A stretch of DNA of 64,000 nucleotides from Dactylis glomerata (GCA_007115705.1 QXEO01000546.1:9771007-9835006), one strand, 5' to 3'. Positions 22,541 through 34,856 are shown, counted from the first letter of the stretch. Numbers and translations: made by a program. The notes: generated by a model not told the origin, from the letters alone.

Positions 22541-24328
22541 CCTCTAGATCCAAAACACGGGTCACTGGCCGGATCTCTTGGGACACCCCATGTATCTTAC
22601 ATTACAAGCATAAATAAAGACAAAGTTCCTCCTATTCGAGTTTACGTGTCTTCAAACAAAATTGCGGTAAACACACCAAACACAGAACGTAAGCGCCTTG
22701 AGAATAAAACAGAATTTCTGACAATAGAATTGAGAAACAGAAACTCCCGTGTTCTACACACAAAGTGTATATACAATACGAGCATCAAAACATTGGCTGA
22801 TCAGAATCATCTACTCCTAGGGGATTTAAGTAATGGTGCTCGCGGAAAAACGCGGCATCCTCTCGAAGCAACCTAGCTATAATCTTCCTTGCTGGACCCG
22901 CAACCTAACTCCCCCTTGAGGAAAACCTAGTGACATGGAGCTATAATTAAGCCTTGGATGCCACTTACGTATCCATCCAAGAGCAAAATTGGCACCAGCC
23001 ACCAGATTGAGCTCTATCAGCCGATGAATTCGCTGACTAGATTTAAAAACTTCGAGTAGCTGCGTAAAACTTCCTGGCAGAGGGTTGCGCGGAAGCATGA
23101 CGGAGTGCATGGTCGTTAAGGCTTTTCGACAACTATCCACAGCCTCACCAATGTGTTGAGCGCGATCCTGCAGGAGTACAACAGCACTGCGGCGCCTTGG
23201 GTCAGCCCACAAAGAAGACGCATCTTTTGATACCTTCTCCAAAGCCGCGGTCCGCTTGGCAACTCGACAATTTTCGTCAGCAGGATGTAAGCAGGTACCT
23301 GGAAAGGTACAAAATCATCAAAATACAACGACAAGGGAGGCGACAAGAAAGTCTACAGGAAACTTACACTTCAATCGTTCACAAGCTGATTCGATGAACT
23401 CAACAAGGAAAGAGTCGCACTCCTTCAGATGCATAACCTCGGCAACCGAACCCGACAATTTATCTTCAAGAACAGAAAACTGCTTCATCAGGCCATAAGA
23501 TTTACTGGCCTGGGCCATACAATACTCACCTGACATTTCATCAAAGATAAACGACCTTCAAGGTCCACAATCCTTGACAAGTACTCAGCGCATTGACAAC
23601 AAGAACGAGGAACAGAAGAAGTCGCAGTACGAGGTACATCAACATGAGGCGATCGACGACCATGATCCGTCGATCCACCAATACATTCACGCTGGAGGGA
23701 AAGAAAAGACGAAAGGAAACAATTCAGAATCCCAATCAAATGCGGCATTTCATAAAGACAAAGTATTTACAAAGATCGCAAGTTCCTTGACTGGACTTCG
23801 GGCAACAAGTGAACGAGTTCATTACAAAAAGAAGAAAAGACTACAGGGGAAGTCTAAAGTCTACGCCACCTCAGCAGTAGGCTCCACGGCGGAAGAAGGC
23901 GCGGGAGAAGTAGCACCAGCGCTTGGCGGGGGCATCGATGCACTTGTCGTCGGAGTCGAAGAAACCGTAGTAGAAGTCGAAGAAGCCACCGAAGGAGTGA
24001 TAATCAACACGATACCTGGCGCGCACTTCTTCGCCTTCTCAAAGAAACCTCGCAGCTCTGAAAGAGGTCAACCACGGGAAGAGGTAATCTTCTCCCAGTC
24101 AACCTCCTCGCCATGTGCATAAGTAAGCGCAATGGCCCCTTCAGCGCCTCGCTTCACCGAACGGCTCTTCATCAGAAGGATAGGATCTTCGGGGGTGTCA
24201 AAAGCCGCGGCAAGTTTCTTCAGATCGGCAGTTGGCATATCCGCCTTCTTCCCGACGAAAATCTGCGTTAGCACGCGACTAGCCAGCTCGAAGATTTCCT
24301 GGATAGATATCCAATTCGACTCCGGCAA

Positions 24329-27300
24329 TGTAACATCCCAAGATTTATCAAATTTTGGGGGGAAAATTTTCGTTTTTATTTTGCTTGTGTTGATTGAAAA
24401 TTCACAGAGATTTAAAACTTTTTGAGTCTATTTGAAAGCTTTAGTGAAAACCATTTTAAATCCTCTATTTATTTCTTGAAGAACTTCTTTGAGAAAAATA
24501 AAGTATCAAAATACTATTTTCCTTCTTTTATTTCAAACCTATGCAAGCTACTTGCAAAGGGTACCTCCTAAAATGATTCTTTTGTCTCAAAGGTTTGCAT
24601 TGCAAAAGGTGATTTGAAAACAAATCAAAAATAATATTTTATAAAGTGTTATCCTCTTATTTTAAAAGGATTATTTTCAAATACTAATCCAACATATTGC
24701 TTTATGCAAATAAAGCGTGTTGGCCAATTTTAAAAGGATCTTTTGAAAATGATTTTTGTTCATGTAAAATGCCCCATTACTGTTTTAAAATGTAGTGTTG
24801 AATTTTATAAAAATTTAGAAAGTGGTTTGACCTTGTTTGGATGCAATATGCAAAAGCTATGAAGCAAATAAGAAAATCAGCAAAAGAAAAGAAGAAAAGA
24901 AAATAAAAATACTAAATGGACCCCGGGGAGACCTTTCGGCCCAGATCAGAAACCAGCCCGTGGCCCATCTAGCAAAATTCCGAATCGGTACCCTATTTCT
25001 CTCTCGCCCCGGCTGACTAGTGGGACCCCCTCGTCAGCACGAGGTCGTCTTCCACCTCGGACCGAAATCAACGCCAGTAAGCCGAGTCTTCTCCCCCGTT
25101 AATCCCCCTCTTTAATTCCCGTAAATGCCCGGCCGTTTCTTCTCCGCACCACGCCTATAAAAGGCCCCATCACTCCTCCGCCATCTCCCTTTCGTCCTCC
25201 TGCATGAGACGCTGCCAAAACCGAGATATTTCTCACCGGAGCTCCGCCAATCTGCAGCTCTCCCGAGTGAAATTCGTCCCCGACGGTGAGCCCCCGTCCT
25301 CCTTTCCTCTTCTATTCTTTCTATCTTGCCCTGGCGCATTCCCCTGAACACTTCTCCTCGTCCAATTCGTTACAGAACAGCGTCATCGCCCAGCAACCGA
25401 AATACACCGACGCCCGGAACACCTCCAGCCGCCTGCCTCGCCTCTCTCTGGAAGCCATCCTCGACGCCGACCTTGCACGCGGACTCGCCAAGATCTCCTG
25501 CACCTCGTCCTAACATTGCCGTCGTCCAGATCCCACCGAAGCATCACCGGAGTTCGACCCCTGCACGCCTCGCCGGCAAACCTCGTCGGAACCCTAGCTA
25601 GCCCGGTGAGCTCTCCCTCCTCTTCTCAGTGACCGTCAGATCCAGATCCATCGGCTTGAAACAAATCACTAATTGAAACGGTATAAATAGATCTGGTCCA
25701 TCCATATCACATAAGATCCAACGGCTGTAAAACATGATCCACCCGAAAGGGTATCGACCAATCAGAACAGAGCACGTGGCAGCCCTCTGTTAAAACAGAA
25801 ATTCGAATAGAAATTTCAAATCAGAATTTATCCAAATCTTGCAAAAATCATATCTTTTGTTCTGTAAGTCCAAAAATTACAAATGATATACCGTTGGAAT
25901 CCTTAGAACTTATAGAATCCATCAGTACCATAAAATCTTATATTTTAGGGGTTCAATTTGAAACTATTTTCAAATTGGAATCAAACTCTCTGTTAGCATG
26001 ATTAATTCATATCTTTTGAACCCAGTATCCAAAAATTACAAATTTGTAGTCTTTGGAATCCCCTAAACTTGTAGAACATCGTAGGATCAAGAAAATCCAA
26101 ATTTGATACGTGCACACACTTTGTGCATTCAAATTTGTCCAAATCACTATTCTGATCACAATTTGAATTCTATAACTTAGTTTGGGATGAATCCAATTGC
26201 AGTAGCTCTTTCTTGCTGCAAGCTATCCAGTAGCATGACTCACATAATTTCTTGAATCACTTCACAATTATTCAAATTCTAATATGAGAATTTGAGTAGT
26301 TCCTATATAGATAAATTCCATTTCTATTTCAATTAATAATTCCTTCTACCATAGCAAATCTCATAACCATACCTAGTCGCCAATGTTATCTAAATAACAT
26401 CCGGATCAAGATCATTTCACTTAGACCTATCTTGTATAGCTCACACATATTCAAATTACAATAGTGTGGTTTGAGTAAAGTGTGATGCATCTCAATCATA
26501 GGATTCTATTCTTACTATCTTAGGTGTTGATCAAATCAACATTATGGCACCTATCCGACACTACTTGTACCAAATAGGAACCTAAAACCATAATCTCAAA
26601 TGTCATCTACCCATACTCAATCATCTGTCCATTTGATCCCGATTTCATGTGTAGAGCTATTCAATTAACAAATGAGTTAATTGAGTAACTCAATGTTTCA
26701 TAAATTCTTGACCCATACCTTTTCCAACTAGACATATTTTGTCTAATTCATATTATACTCAAATGGCAATTGTGCTACTTGAGTAGAATATGAATTCATC
26801 TCAAACCTAGGTTTTGCTAATGTGGTGTTATTATAACCCATACCATAGTATGTGTTATACACCATGTTGATCAATGAACCCTTTGAGCAATGTCCTCAAA
26901 TATCAATCATTTATACCCAATCCAATGCCTAGTTTTGTTCACATGTATTGAACTATTCAACTTGCAAATGTGCCAATTGAGTAGTTCAAACATTCTTAAA
27001 ACCTAGCCTAGTGCCTAAGTGCGATATATGCTATTTAAAGAATAAATGTTGTTACACTTATTCAAATAGTATAGTGGTTGCACTATCCCACACCTATGTG
27101 ATCTATTACACATGAACTATCCTAAAACTCATATATGCTTTAATAAAGCATAAAAGCTTCATCAATCATATTATGCCTAAACCAATTCTCTCTCAGATCA
27201 TATTGATCTCTCCCAACTAAGCTCTCTGATCCATATCTCACAAATCATGATCCTTTACCATATCTTTCTTATCATAACATCTCAATAAACCAAATTGTTA

Positions 27301-28782
27301 AACAAACAATTTTTCAATTGTTTGATTTGTTTGATTGTATTGGTATGGTGTGTTTATGGTATGCTATTTCTGTGCTATAGTTGGTGCGAAGAGCTACGTG
27401 CTTAGTCGAGAGAAGTGAAACGTCGTGATCTTCAAAAAGGCAAGTGACACACATACTTCCACCTATCTTTTATTATATGCATTAGTGATTTCAATACTGT
27501 GCATGATATGAAAATTTTCAAAGTGGTTATGAAATGCTTAGCTCCTAGTAGTGGTAGCTATCCCTTAAACCCCACCTGCTAGGATTGCAAACTTGCTTTG
27601 CAAAATGATGCCATGCCTTGTTTTCAAATTGATAAGAAAATTAACAACCCAATGAATCACCTGGGTGCAATCTTGTGGCTACTCAGGGCTACACACCTGG
27701 CTATCAACCCAGGACATGTGTGGTGGTTATCACCTGAGAGTACACAACTCAGGGCTACACACCTGGCTATCAACCCAGGACATGTGTGGTGGTTATCACC
27801 TGAGAGTACTTTGTATTGGTTGTACCTAGGAACAGAGAGAGGACATGTCGATCGAAAGGAATCTCATCACCTTTTCAAAATAATTAAAACTTGAACAGTG
27901 ACTACTTAGGGCCACACACCTGACTATCAACTCAGGATATGTGTGGTGGTTATCACCTAAGGGTCCTCACCAATCCCAAGACTAACTACTTAGGGCCACA
28001 CACCTGACTATCAACTCAGGACATGTGTGGTGATTATCACCTAAGGGTTACCTTGGGGCTTAAATTGAGTAACTACTCAGGACTGCACACCTAGCTATCA
28101 ACCCAGGATATGTGTGGTTGTCATCGCCTGAGGGTTATTCTAGTTTTAATTGAGTAACTACTCAGGACTGCACACCTGGCTATCAACCCAGGATATGTGT
28201 GGTTGTCATCGCCTGAGGGTTATTCATGTTTTGTTGAGTTACTACCCAGGGCTACACAACTTGGCTATCAACCCAAGGCTTGTGTGGTGGTTATCACCTG
28301 GGGGTTATCTTGACCTTAACGAAAAATTCAAAATGTTTTAAAAATGTTTTGATAGGATAAAACTTGGTTTATGCAATTCAGCCATAAGATCCACCAGCCA
28401 AATGTCATGTAGTATAGTCTTTCCACAAAATGCCACCAAATAGGTGTCATTTGCCAGTACATCATTGTACTGACCCCTCTGGGGCTGTATATTCAAACGT
28501 GCAGGTTTTATTTCGAGTAAGGAACCAGGAGTAGGATCTCGAGACTACATTCCAACATGTCTGCCTGTGGCACGTGATGAAGAATGGAGGCTCACTGCAA
28601 CTATGCTTTATGCTGTGTACTCGTAAGGTTGAAGACCTATGTAACTGGATTTACGTTGTAATATTGATAATATTGATGCTATTGCAATGATTACTATATT
28701 TTGTACTGTGGTGCTATCTACTGATCCAGGGAATGGCACAATACACAGGAGTTCTGCCTTTAGCAAAAGGCAGGGCGTTACA
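24329..28782. mobile_element. Solo LTR, 4.45 kb, Sukkula/LARD-like
   Basis: Ends TGTAACATCCC ... GGGCGTTACA form a short inverted repeat and a perfect 5-bp duplication GGCAA flanks it (24324-24328 and 28783-28787). It has no primer-binding site, coding region or second LTR, which fits a solo LTR left by recombination. It carries a TATA box (tataaaagg, 25156-25164) followed by a CT-rich leader, as expected of an LTR promoter. Very long LTRs beginning TGTRACATCCC are known from barley Sukkula-type large retrotransposon derivatives; that assignment is from memory of the type. Confidence 0.8.
27660..28312. repeat. Tandem repeat array inside the solo LTR
   Basis: About seven copies of a unit built on 'acacctggctatcaaccca', each followed by 'tgtgtggtggttatcacctg'. 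The first two copies (27683-27746, 27747-27810) are a near-perfect 64-bp tandem pair. The later ones are more diverged and spaced about 85 bp. Each unit opens with ctcagg and closes with cctgag, so it can fold back. Confidence 0.8.
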
Positions 28783-31539
28783 GGCAAGTTCACCGCGGCC
28801 ATCAGAGGATCATCATCCGGCTGCAAAGGCGCCAAAGACACCCCAATCTTTTCTACAGAAATGAAAGGACAAAGACAGAAGATAAGTGAGAACATATCAG
28901 TATGTATAAGAATGGGCAAGTCAGCTAAGAAGGGAAAAGCATGGTACTTACCTCCAGCAAGAGCCGAAATTTGATTAAGGTGTTTAGTTATGTCCTGCTC
29001 CCTTTGAACACGCTCCTGATCATCATCGGCAAGCGCCTTTTCTGCTTTCTTTGCCTTAGCCACTACTAATTTAGTACACTTCTCAGCAGCGGTCTTGGCA
29101 GCGGCGGCAACATCCCAAGCTTTTTTGGAAGCTTCGAGTTCAGCTTCCAGGGACGATATGCGAGCATTGGCTGCCGACAAAGCATCTGCAGCACAAAAAG
29201 GGGATAGAAAGCTGGATAAAGAACCATGGAGACGCAAATTAGACGAATAAAAGACACAGCATAGCAAAAAGCTTACCCTGAGAAGCCCGAGCATCTTTCA
29301 AAAACTCGACACACTCAGTGCCCAAAGAGATGAACTTTTTCATCAAAGTCTGTCAAAAGTAAGACATAAGAAAGACAGTTCAAAAATAGTAAGCCACAAG
29401 AAGAAAAGTAGTACTTACATCATCAGCGGAGCTCGTTGGTCGATGGGCGTCGAGGGAAGTACTCACCACTGATGCTTTCTTTAGGCGTTTGGAAGCACGA
29501 GAAGCGGCCTTTTTGACAACGGCCTCTGGCGACTTAGATACCACAGCAGCCTCCTGAGAGGGCGGCTCGTCGATAGCAGGAGCATCGACAATGGGAGCAG
29601 TGGCAGCATCCTTTTTCGGGTTCTCGTTATCACTAAAACAAGAACAAACGAGTAGACACCTTGCATAAGTTGAAAGAAAGAAAGATAGACAAGCACTCAA
29701 CTCAAGCAAAGACTCACGAGTCCAAGTGGTCGAAAAGTTCCTCTTCATCTTCAAGAGCAGAGGCCTCCTCGGCCATATTCTTGGGAGCAGATGTACTCGA
29801 AGAAGGAAGCTCCTCGACACGCTTCCTCTTCCTATCGAGACCAAGATCTTCTGAATGCGCAGGAGGAGGCGACGTAGTCGAGCTAGTCTCCTCCAGTGAA
29901 TCCTTGGCATCATCTCCGTCCTGGCTATCCTCAGCCTCGGGGGCTTCGGACGCAGCAAAAATAGGAATAGCCTGAATAGGTCCTCCCTCTGGAAGAGGAG
30001 GACGAGAAACAATGGATTGGTGATCCTGCAGAAAAGCAAGTCGAAAAGCTATAAGCAAAATAGTCATAAAATACAAGAAGGTGAATAAATGAGAAGGTGA
30101 TGCATGAAAAAGCACATACCGCAGGCAAGGGATGCTCGAAGTCGAAGAAATCTGTGGCTAAAGCGGGGATTTCATGATCCTTCATAAGAGTAGCCAGAGC
30201 TCTCACTCATTTGTCGAGATCCTTTTTATCTATGTCTTCTTTAGACACTTGAGAAGAATCTTCCAAGCTAGAGTACGACCAAAGTTTGGAAATACGATGC
30301 TGAAGAGGCTGAACTCGCCGTTGCAGAAAGAACAACATAAGCTGAGTCCCTGACAGCGCACCTCCGCTACCACTTTCAGAGCCTGAATGCAGGTTAGCAG
30401 TGGCTTGATATCTTCCATCTCAGCTTCCGTGGGAGGCGAATCCCACGATGACAACTTCTTCAAATCTTTATTGGCATCAAAAGGGGCAATGCCGTATTGG
30501 TCAGAGGAAGAGTTTTTCTGGTCTTTGATGTAAAACCACTTCTTCTTCCAACCTTGCACTGAGGCAGCCATGGTAAATTCCAAGTAATGAACCTCAGCGC
30601 AGACAGAAATAATAGCCCCGCCCCGCCCAGCTCAGGTTTCTTCGACAAAGCAACACTAGGGCGGAGGTAGAAGAGATATTTTCAGAGAATCCAATGGGCT
30701 TCGATCCCCAGAAAAGACTCGCAAAGAGTTATAAAGCAAGCAATGTGTAAAATGGAGTTTGGCGTGAGCTGGTGAAGCTGCACGCCATAAACAAAGAGAA
30801 GTCCGCAGAGAAATTCATGGGCAGGAAATGATAAGCCGCGCAAGAGAAAGGCGAGAAACATCACCCGATAGCCGCTCGGGGGCTTGGGGATGCGCTCGGT
30901 GCTAGGGAAGACAACTTGATCACCTTCGGCGATGAGGCCCTCCTTCTGGGCCTTGGTGAGATCGGTTTTCCCAAACTCGGAGGGCACCCAGCTGGTCGAT
31001 GCATTGGTGGTCTTGCTCTTCCCCATCTTGTTCTTGTGGGCAAGGGTCTTTACACGCATCTACAGCAGCGGCGGCCAGGGGGCTGTGAAGGAGCTCAGAA
31101 GCGCAAAGAGGATGCGGCAATGGTGGCGGCGGAGGAGCAATAAACTGGTAAACAGTAGCAGCCCCACTATCCCCCTTATAAAGCGTCCTGGTGAAGGAAC
31201 ATGGACTGCGACGTGGCGCAAGAAGCGGAAGCGGTAGCCCATTAACGGGTAGGAAAAATTGTGAAATTACCGCGCTGCCCACGAGTAACGGTCAGTGTTA
31301 AGTCAAATCACATACAAAGGGATTCTGTCAATGACGTCACGAGCGATTGAGTAACGGGAAACTACAACATTGTAGTACAATATGACAGTTACGGATATTC
31401 GGTGAAGATTCAGCAAAACATTTAGCATTATGATATGCGTATTGGTGCTGATCAAGGAACCCGACGAAATCTGCTACGGGAGATTCAGAGGAATCAGTGA
31501 AGAAAACTCATTTTTCTTGAGTCTATACCCAAAAATATT

Positions 31540-31735
31540 CGACTATAGCCTCGGGGGCTACTACCATCGGGAGCGCTGGGCGCGCACCCGACGATATTAT
31601 CAAAAAAGCTATTATTTGACGATTAAAGGAGTGATAATTTATTTGAGCCTATACTCGAAAAACATGTTCTTCGACTATAGCCTCGAGGGCTACTCCCATC
31701 GGGAGCGCTGGTCGCGCACCCGACGAAATCTCTAC
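31540..31735 (+). repeat. Two-copy conserved block near the 3' LTR of the outer element
   Basis: Two copies, about 126 bp apart, of 'ttcgactatagcctcg' followed by 'ggctact', 'ccatcgggagcgctgg' and 'cgcgcacccgacga'. The inner element holds the same words at 14461-14575. This may be a 3' cis signal of the family. Confidence 0.5.
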
Positions 31736-32362
31736 ACGCATGAAAGAGTAAAGAAGGCGAAAGAAGACTTAGAAAGTGCAATTACTACCATCGGGAGGGA
31801 ATATATATTAAATCAAGGTTAGACAACCCGAAGATTTTCAGAGTTGAAACAATCAAACAAGGCTGCGATATATGATTCTCGAGTTGCGTCATCACGACAA
31901 AACTTGAATGCCATGGTTGAAAGATATCATGAAGGTAAGACCCCAGGATCCGTCCTGTGTGGCCTGGTATACGCACATGGATGCGCTCTGCTAGTAGTTA
32001 TCTGTGTCTACGACACAAAGAAAATCCTGGTGGACGCACTGGGTACCCTAAGAACCAGTGGGACTCGTTCTTTGTAAGTCCTAAATGCGGCAAAAGAATG
32101 GGTTTGACCAGTTTCCCGGATTCAAGTCCAAGGGGATTGAATTTGAAGTAGGTGACAAGTATCTGTTCCGGCAGTTAACTGACCTCTTGATCCATCAGAG
32201 TTGTCAGGCTTGTTCATCAAAACCCCTTGCGAGATAATATAATGAAAGTTGTTTATTTTTGAGAACAGGAAGAATAAGAAGTCGAAAGTTTGATCAAGTC
32301 GAAGATTTGAAGATTTGAGATTCAACCCGAAGCTGCAATTCTGGTAGAATCTCGAGGGCTAC

Positions 32363-32697
32363 TGACAAGGGTATAGATAATAGAGCCCGTTAGTTGAGTA
32401 CCCCTAAGGCCCGTTAAAGCTAGGCCCAAGTGTAATCCTAGTCGAAATACGAGTTCATGTCGTATATCGATATTGTAATCTGTGTCGAACCCCTCCCGTA
32501 CCTTGAGACCTGGCCACCTATATATAGGGGCCAGGAGAGGACGGTAAGGGACAGATTGAGAGTAAGCCAAAGTTCATCACCACGTTTCTTTCGATACACG
32601 CCTTGTTTGACTGACTTTACCTTCGAGTTCATCCAACGCCCTATTCCCCCGATCCTAAGTCCTTCATATTGGACATTTGTCGAGTTAACCCTCGTCA
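32363..32697 (+). repeat. 3' LTR of outer element
   Basis: 335 bp, about 97% identical to 9951-10286. Preceded by 'ctcgagggctac', the only candidate for a polypurine tract. Confidence 0.92.
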
Positions 32698-33568
32698 AGC
32701 GTGGCCTCTCTACTTTGAATGGTGCCAATTAGGTTTTGATAAGTTTGGAGGAAGAGATCCTCGTTGCGTCCTTGGTCCATGATCAGCTCGTCTCCATGCT
32801 TAATGGCAGTCATCAGGTTGTTTGTCCTTCTTCCATATGCTACTAGGTGGAACAGTTTGGTATTCCCTTCCCCTTCGCGCAACCAACGAATTCTGGATCT
32901 TTGGCGTGTCATTGTGCGTTCCTGGAATGATAGGCCGAGAACAGTAAGCTTAAGGGTCTTTCTAAGCCACCATTCACCGCCAGTCAGATCCCTACTGTCT
33001 TGGGCAACATCAAACCGATGGATGAGGATGTTAGCCATGGCGATTTGCAGTTTGATGTTGCCCACTTTCCTGTCACTCAGGATTGCAGAAAATTTGCAAG
33101 ATTCCTAGACGAAGGAAGGGATCGGTGATTCTCTCATCGCATCTCCAACCCTCTTTGATTGCTTCATCTATTCCTTCAAGATTCAGCCAGAAGAGCTCGA
33201 ACTTGAAGCACTTTTTTGGCATGTGGCCTGCGCTTGTGGACAGGTGTAGGGGTGCGTGATCCGAGATGAGACAAAAGAGGTGATTACTTGCAGCAGTGCG
33301 TCAAGCTGGGAAGGCTAGGTCCCAGTCAATTGAGACAAGCGCATGGTTAATCTTTGTCATCGTTGGCCTTCTACGCTCATTACTCCATGTGAAAATTCTC
33401 ACGTGCATGTAACATTCCTTAAGTTCCTGCTCAGAAATAAAGTCACAAAAGCATGTCATGTTCGCACGATCAAGGTTTGCGTTATTTTTCTTAGAGGTGT
33501 GTAAAATCATGTTAAAGTCGCCAATGACTAGCCAGGCACCCTGCGTTCCGACAACTCTGTCAGAACTA
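32698..33568 (-). pseudogene. LINE, C-terminal endonuclease and linker part
   Basis: Upstream continuation of the LINE at 7700-9945. On minus: 'GAWLVIGDFNMILH' (the endonuclease G-D-F-N motif) near 33540-33500, then 'RIFTWSNERRRPTM' and 'DHALVS'-type residues ('INHALVSIDWD') to 33301, then a linker at 33065-32700 ('IRWLREGEGNTKLFH'). It meets the LTR nest at the TSD, and the reading frame resumes at 9945 without loss. Confidence 0.83.
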
Positions 33569-34185
33569 GATTTTTTCTATGGTGCTTTGAGACCCGTAAA
33601 CACTCGTGATCCACCAAGGGTCTCTACCGGGCGAATGCACCTCGCCTGTAATCGCAAAGGAATCCATGGAATGTTGGTGATAGACATCACCGACGTGTTT
33701 CAAGCAAGGAGAATACCACCTCTAGTATCATCAGCAGGCAGAATCCATCAAAAGATGGACCTAAGCATTGATTATAGGGGGCGGCTGGAGATCAGGCGAG
33801 TTAGAGATGTGACGTCATCCTTTTTTTGAATGAAATTCGATTTTTGAAAAAAACTAAATTTTGAACAAATTTTGAATCAAAACAAAATTTTCAAATATGA
33901 ACAAATATCGGATTTGAACAAATTTTGAATCTGAAAAAAATAGAATTTGAACAAATTTGGAATATGAACAAAAATTCCAAATTTCAACAAAATTCGATTT
34001 GAACAAATTTTTAATCTAAACAAAATTTTCGAATGTGAAAAAAATTCGAATTTGATTAAATTTCAAATATCTTGAGATTTTAAAAATAAGAAAGGAAACA
34101 AAAAAAGGAAACAAAAAAGGAACACGGATCTCCAACCAGATCCGACGGTCACACAGGTGACTGATCTCTAGTTAGATATCAGACG
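33569..34185. mobile_element. Unidentified insertion in the LINE endonuclease, with an AT-rich degenerate repeat
   Basis: The LINE endonuclease frame stops at about 34190 and resumes at about 33568, with foreign sequence between. From 33830 to 34075 it is a run of degenerate units of about 20-25 bp based on 'tttgaacaaattttgaat'. I found no terminal repeats or duplication, so the class is open. Confidence 0.4.
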
Positions 34186-34365
34186 CCTATTTTCTAGCAA
34201 AACCGTTGATTATAATAGTGAAAATGTCAATTACATCTAATTGTGTCTCCTGGAGACAGACTAAATTTGCTCTAAGCGAGTCCATAAGCTTTTGGACTGA
34301 ATCCCACTTCGTCAGATTGTTCAGATGGGTTTCAACAGACAATTTCTGGGTTAAGCTCCATGTAG
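34186..34365 (-). pseudogene. LINE, N-terminal endonuclease piece
   Basis: One minus frame reads 'LTKWDSVQKLMDSLRANL' and then 'VCLQETQLD', the Q-E-T motif region of apurinic endonuclease-type LINE ORF2. This is the most upstream part of the LINE found, about 500 bp from the second UGT gene. Confidence 0.65.
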
Positions 34366-34715
34366 CTAGCCCCTACCGATGTCACTCACTTCTCTTGGGA
34401 GACGACGACAAGGAAGCTTCGCTAGGCGCGGACGTCACACTCCGTCCACTCACCAGAGAAGTTTCGGGCCGACGCTTGCTTCTAGAAACCTTCTGGTCCC
34501 ACACAGCTCTGAGAGCGATCTGACGACGACCGCCGTGAGCCATGATCCATGAACCCGAGCGTCGATCTCCAAGCGTAGCAGATGCACGCACGCATGTGCA
34601 CGCACCGACGCACGGTAACCGCACGCCTCTTACCACCGAACCTTGTCTTCTTCCTGCAGCGAGCTAGCTAGTCGATGGTTATGGTTCATGCACCAGGCTT
34701 TCATCCATCAAGCAT

Positions 34716-34722
34716 TATATAG
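34716..34722 (+). promoter_or_regulatory. TATA box of UGT copy 2
   Basis: 'tatatag' about 135 bp before the ATG at 34857, a usual TATA-to-ATG distance for a plant gene with a short leader. Confidence 0.55.
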
Positions 34723-34856
34723 CAGCCTCGTAACCTCGACATCGGTCGTGCCATACGCGCCACGCTCACCAGCTCGGTCGATAAGCTTGCACAGCTCGAT
34801 CGCCATTGCTGCCACCGCAGATCAGTACAGGCAGGGCGTCCTGCGAGGCAAGAGAG

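Larger units (their letters stand above)
22784..31059 (-). pseudogene. Antisense multi-exon gene of the outer element, interrupted by a solo LTR
   Basis: Same gene as 15008-18814, on minus. ATG 31059 (a second in-frame ATG at 31026). Pieces in order: 31059-30682 with 'PSGYRVMFLAFLLRGLSF', 30648-30230 with 'KVGRRSGFTSK' or, in the neighbouring frame, 'SVQGWKKKWFYIKD' (a frameshift lies here), 30206-29931, the acidic exon near 29975-29714 with 'DRKRKRVEEL', 29680-29400, and the coiled-coil exon 29260-28975. The next exon is split by the solo LTR: 'DDDPLMAAVNL' ends just right of it and 'ESNWISIQEIFELASRVL' resumes just left, matching the uninterrupted inner copy. Final exons 23748-22784 include 'RIHRLIELNLVAGANF' and end at TGA 22784-22786. 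Confidence 0.75.
9951..32697 (+). mobile_element. Outer non-autonomous LTR retrotransposon (gag-PR plus antisense gene), with two nested insertions
   Basis: Bounded by LTRs of 336 and 335 bp in direct orientation with TG..CA ends and a perfect 5-bp duplication AGCGT. Removing the inner element (13575-22540) and the solo LTR (24329-28782), each with one TSD copy, leaves about 9.3 kb. It encodes gag and protease on plus and a multi-exon antisense gene on minus. No RT, RNase H or integrase is found between protease and 3' LTR, so it must depend on a partner element. The two LTRs differ at about 10 sites plus one indel (about 3%), making it older than the element inside it. Confidence 0.9.

Noticed and set aside
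27660..28312. Regularly spaced repeats resembling a CRISPR array
   Set aside because: Plant nuclear sequence; units are adjacent and diverged, with no unique spacers, and lie inside an LTR.
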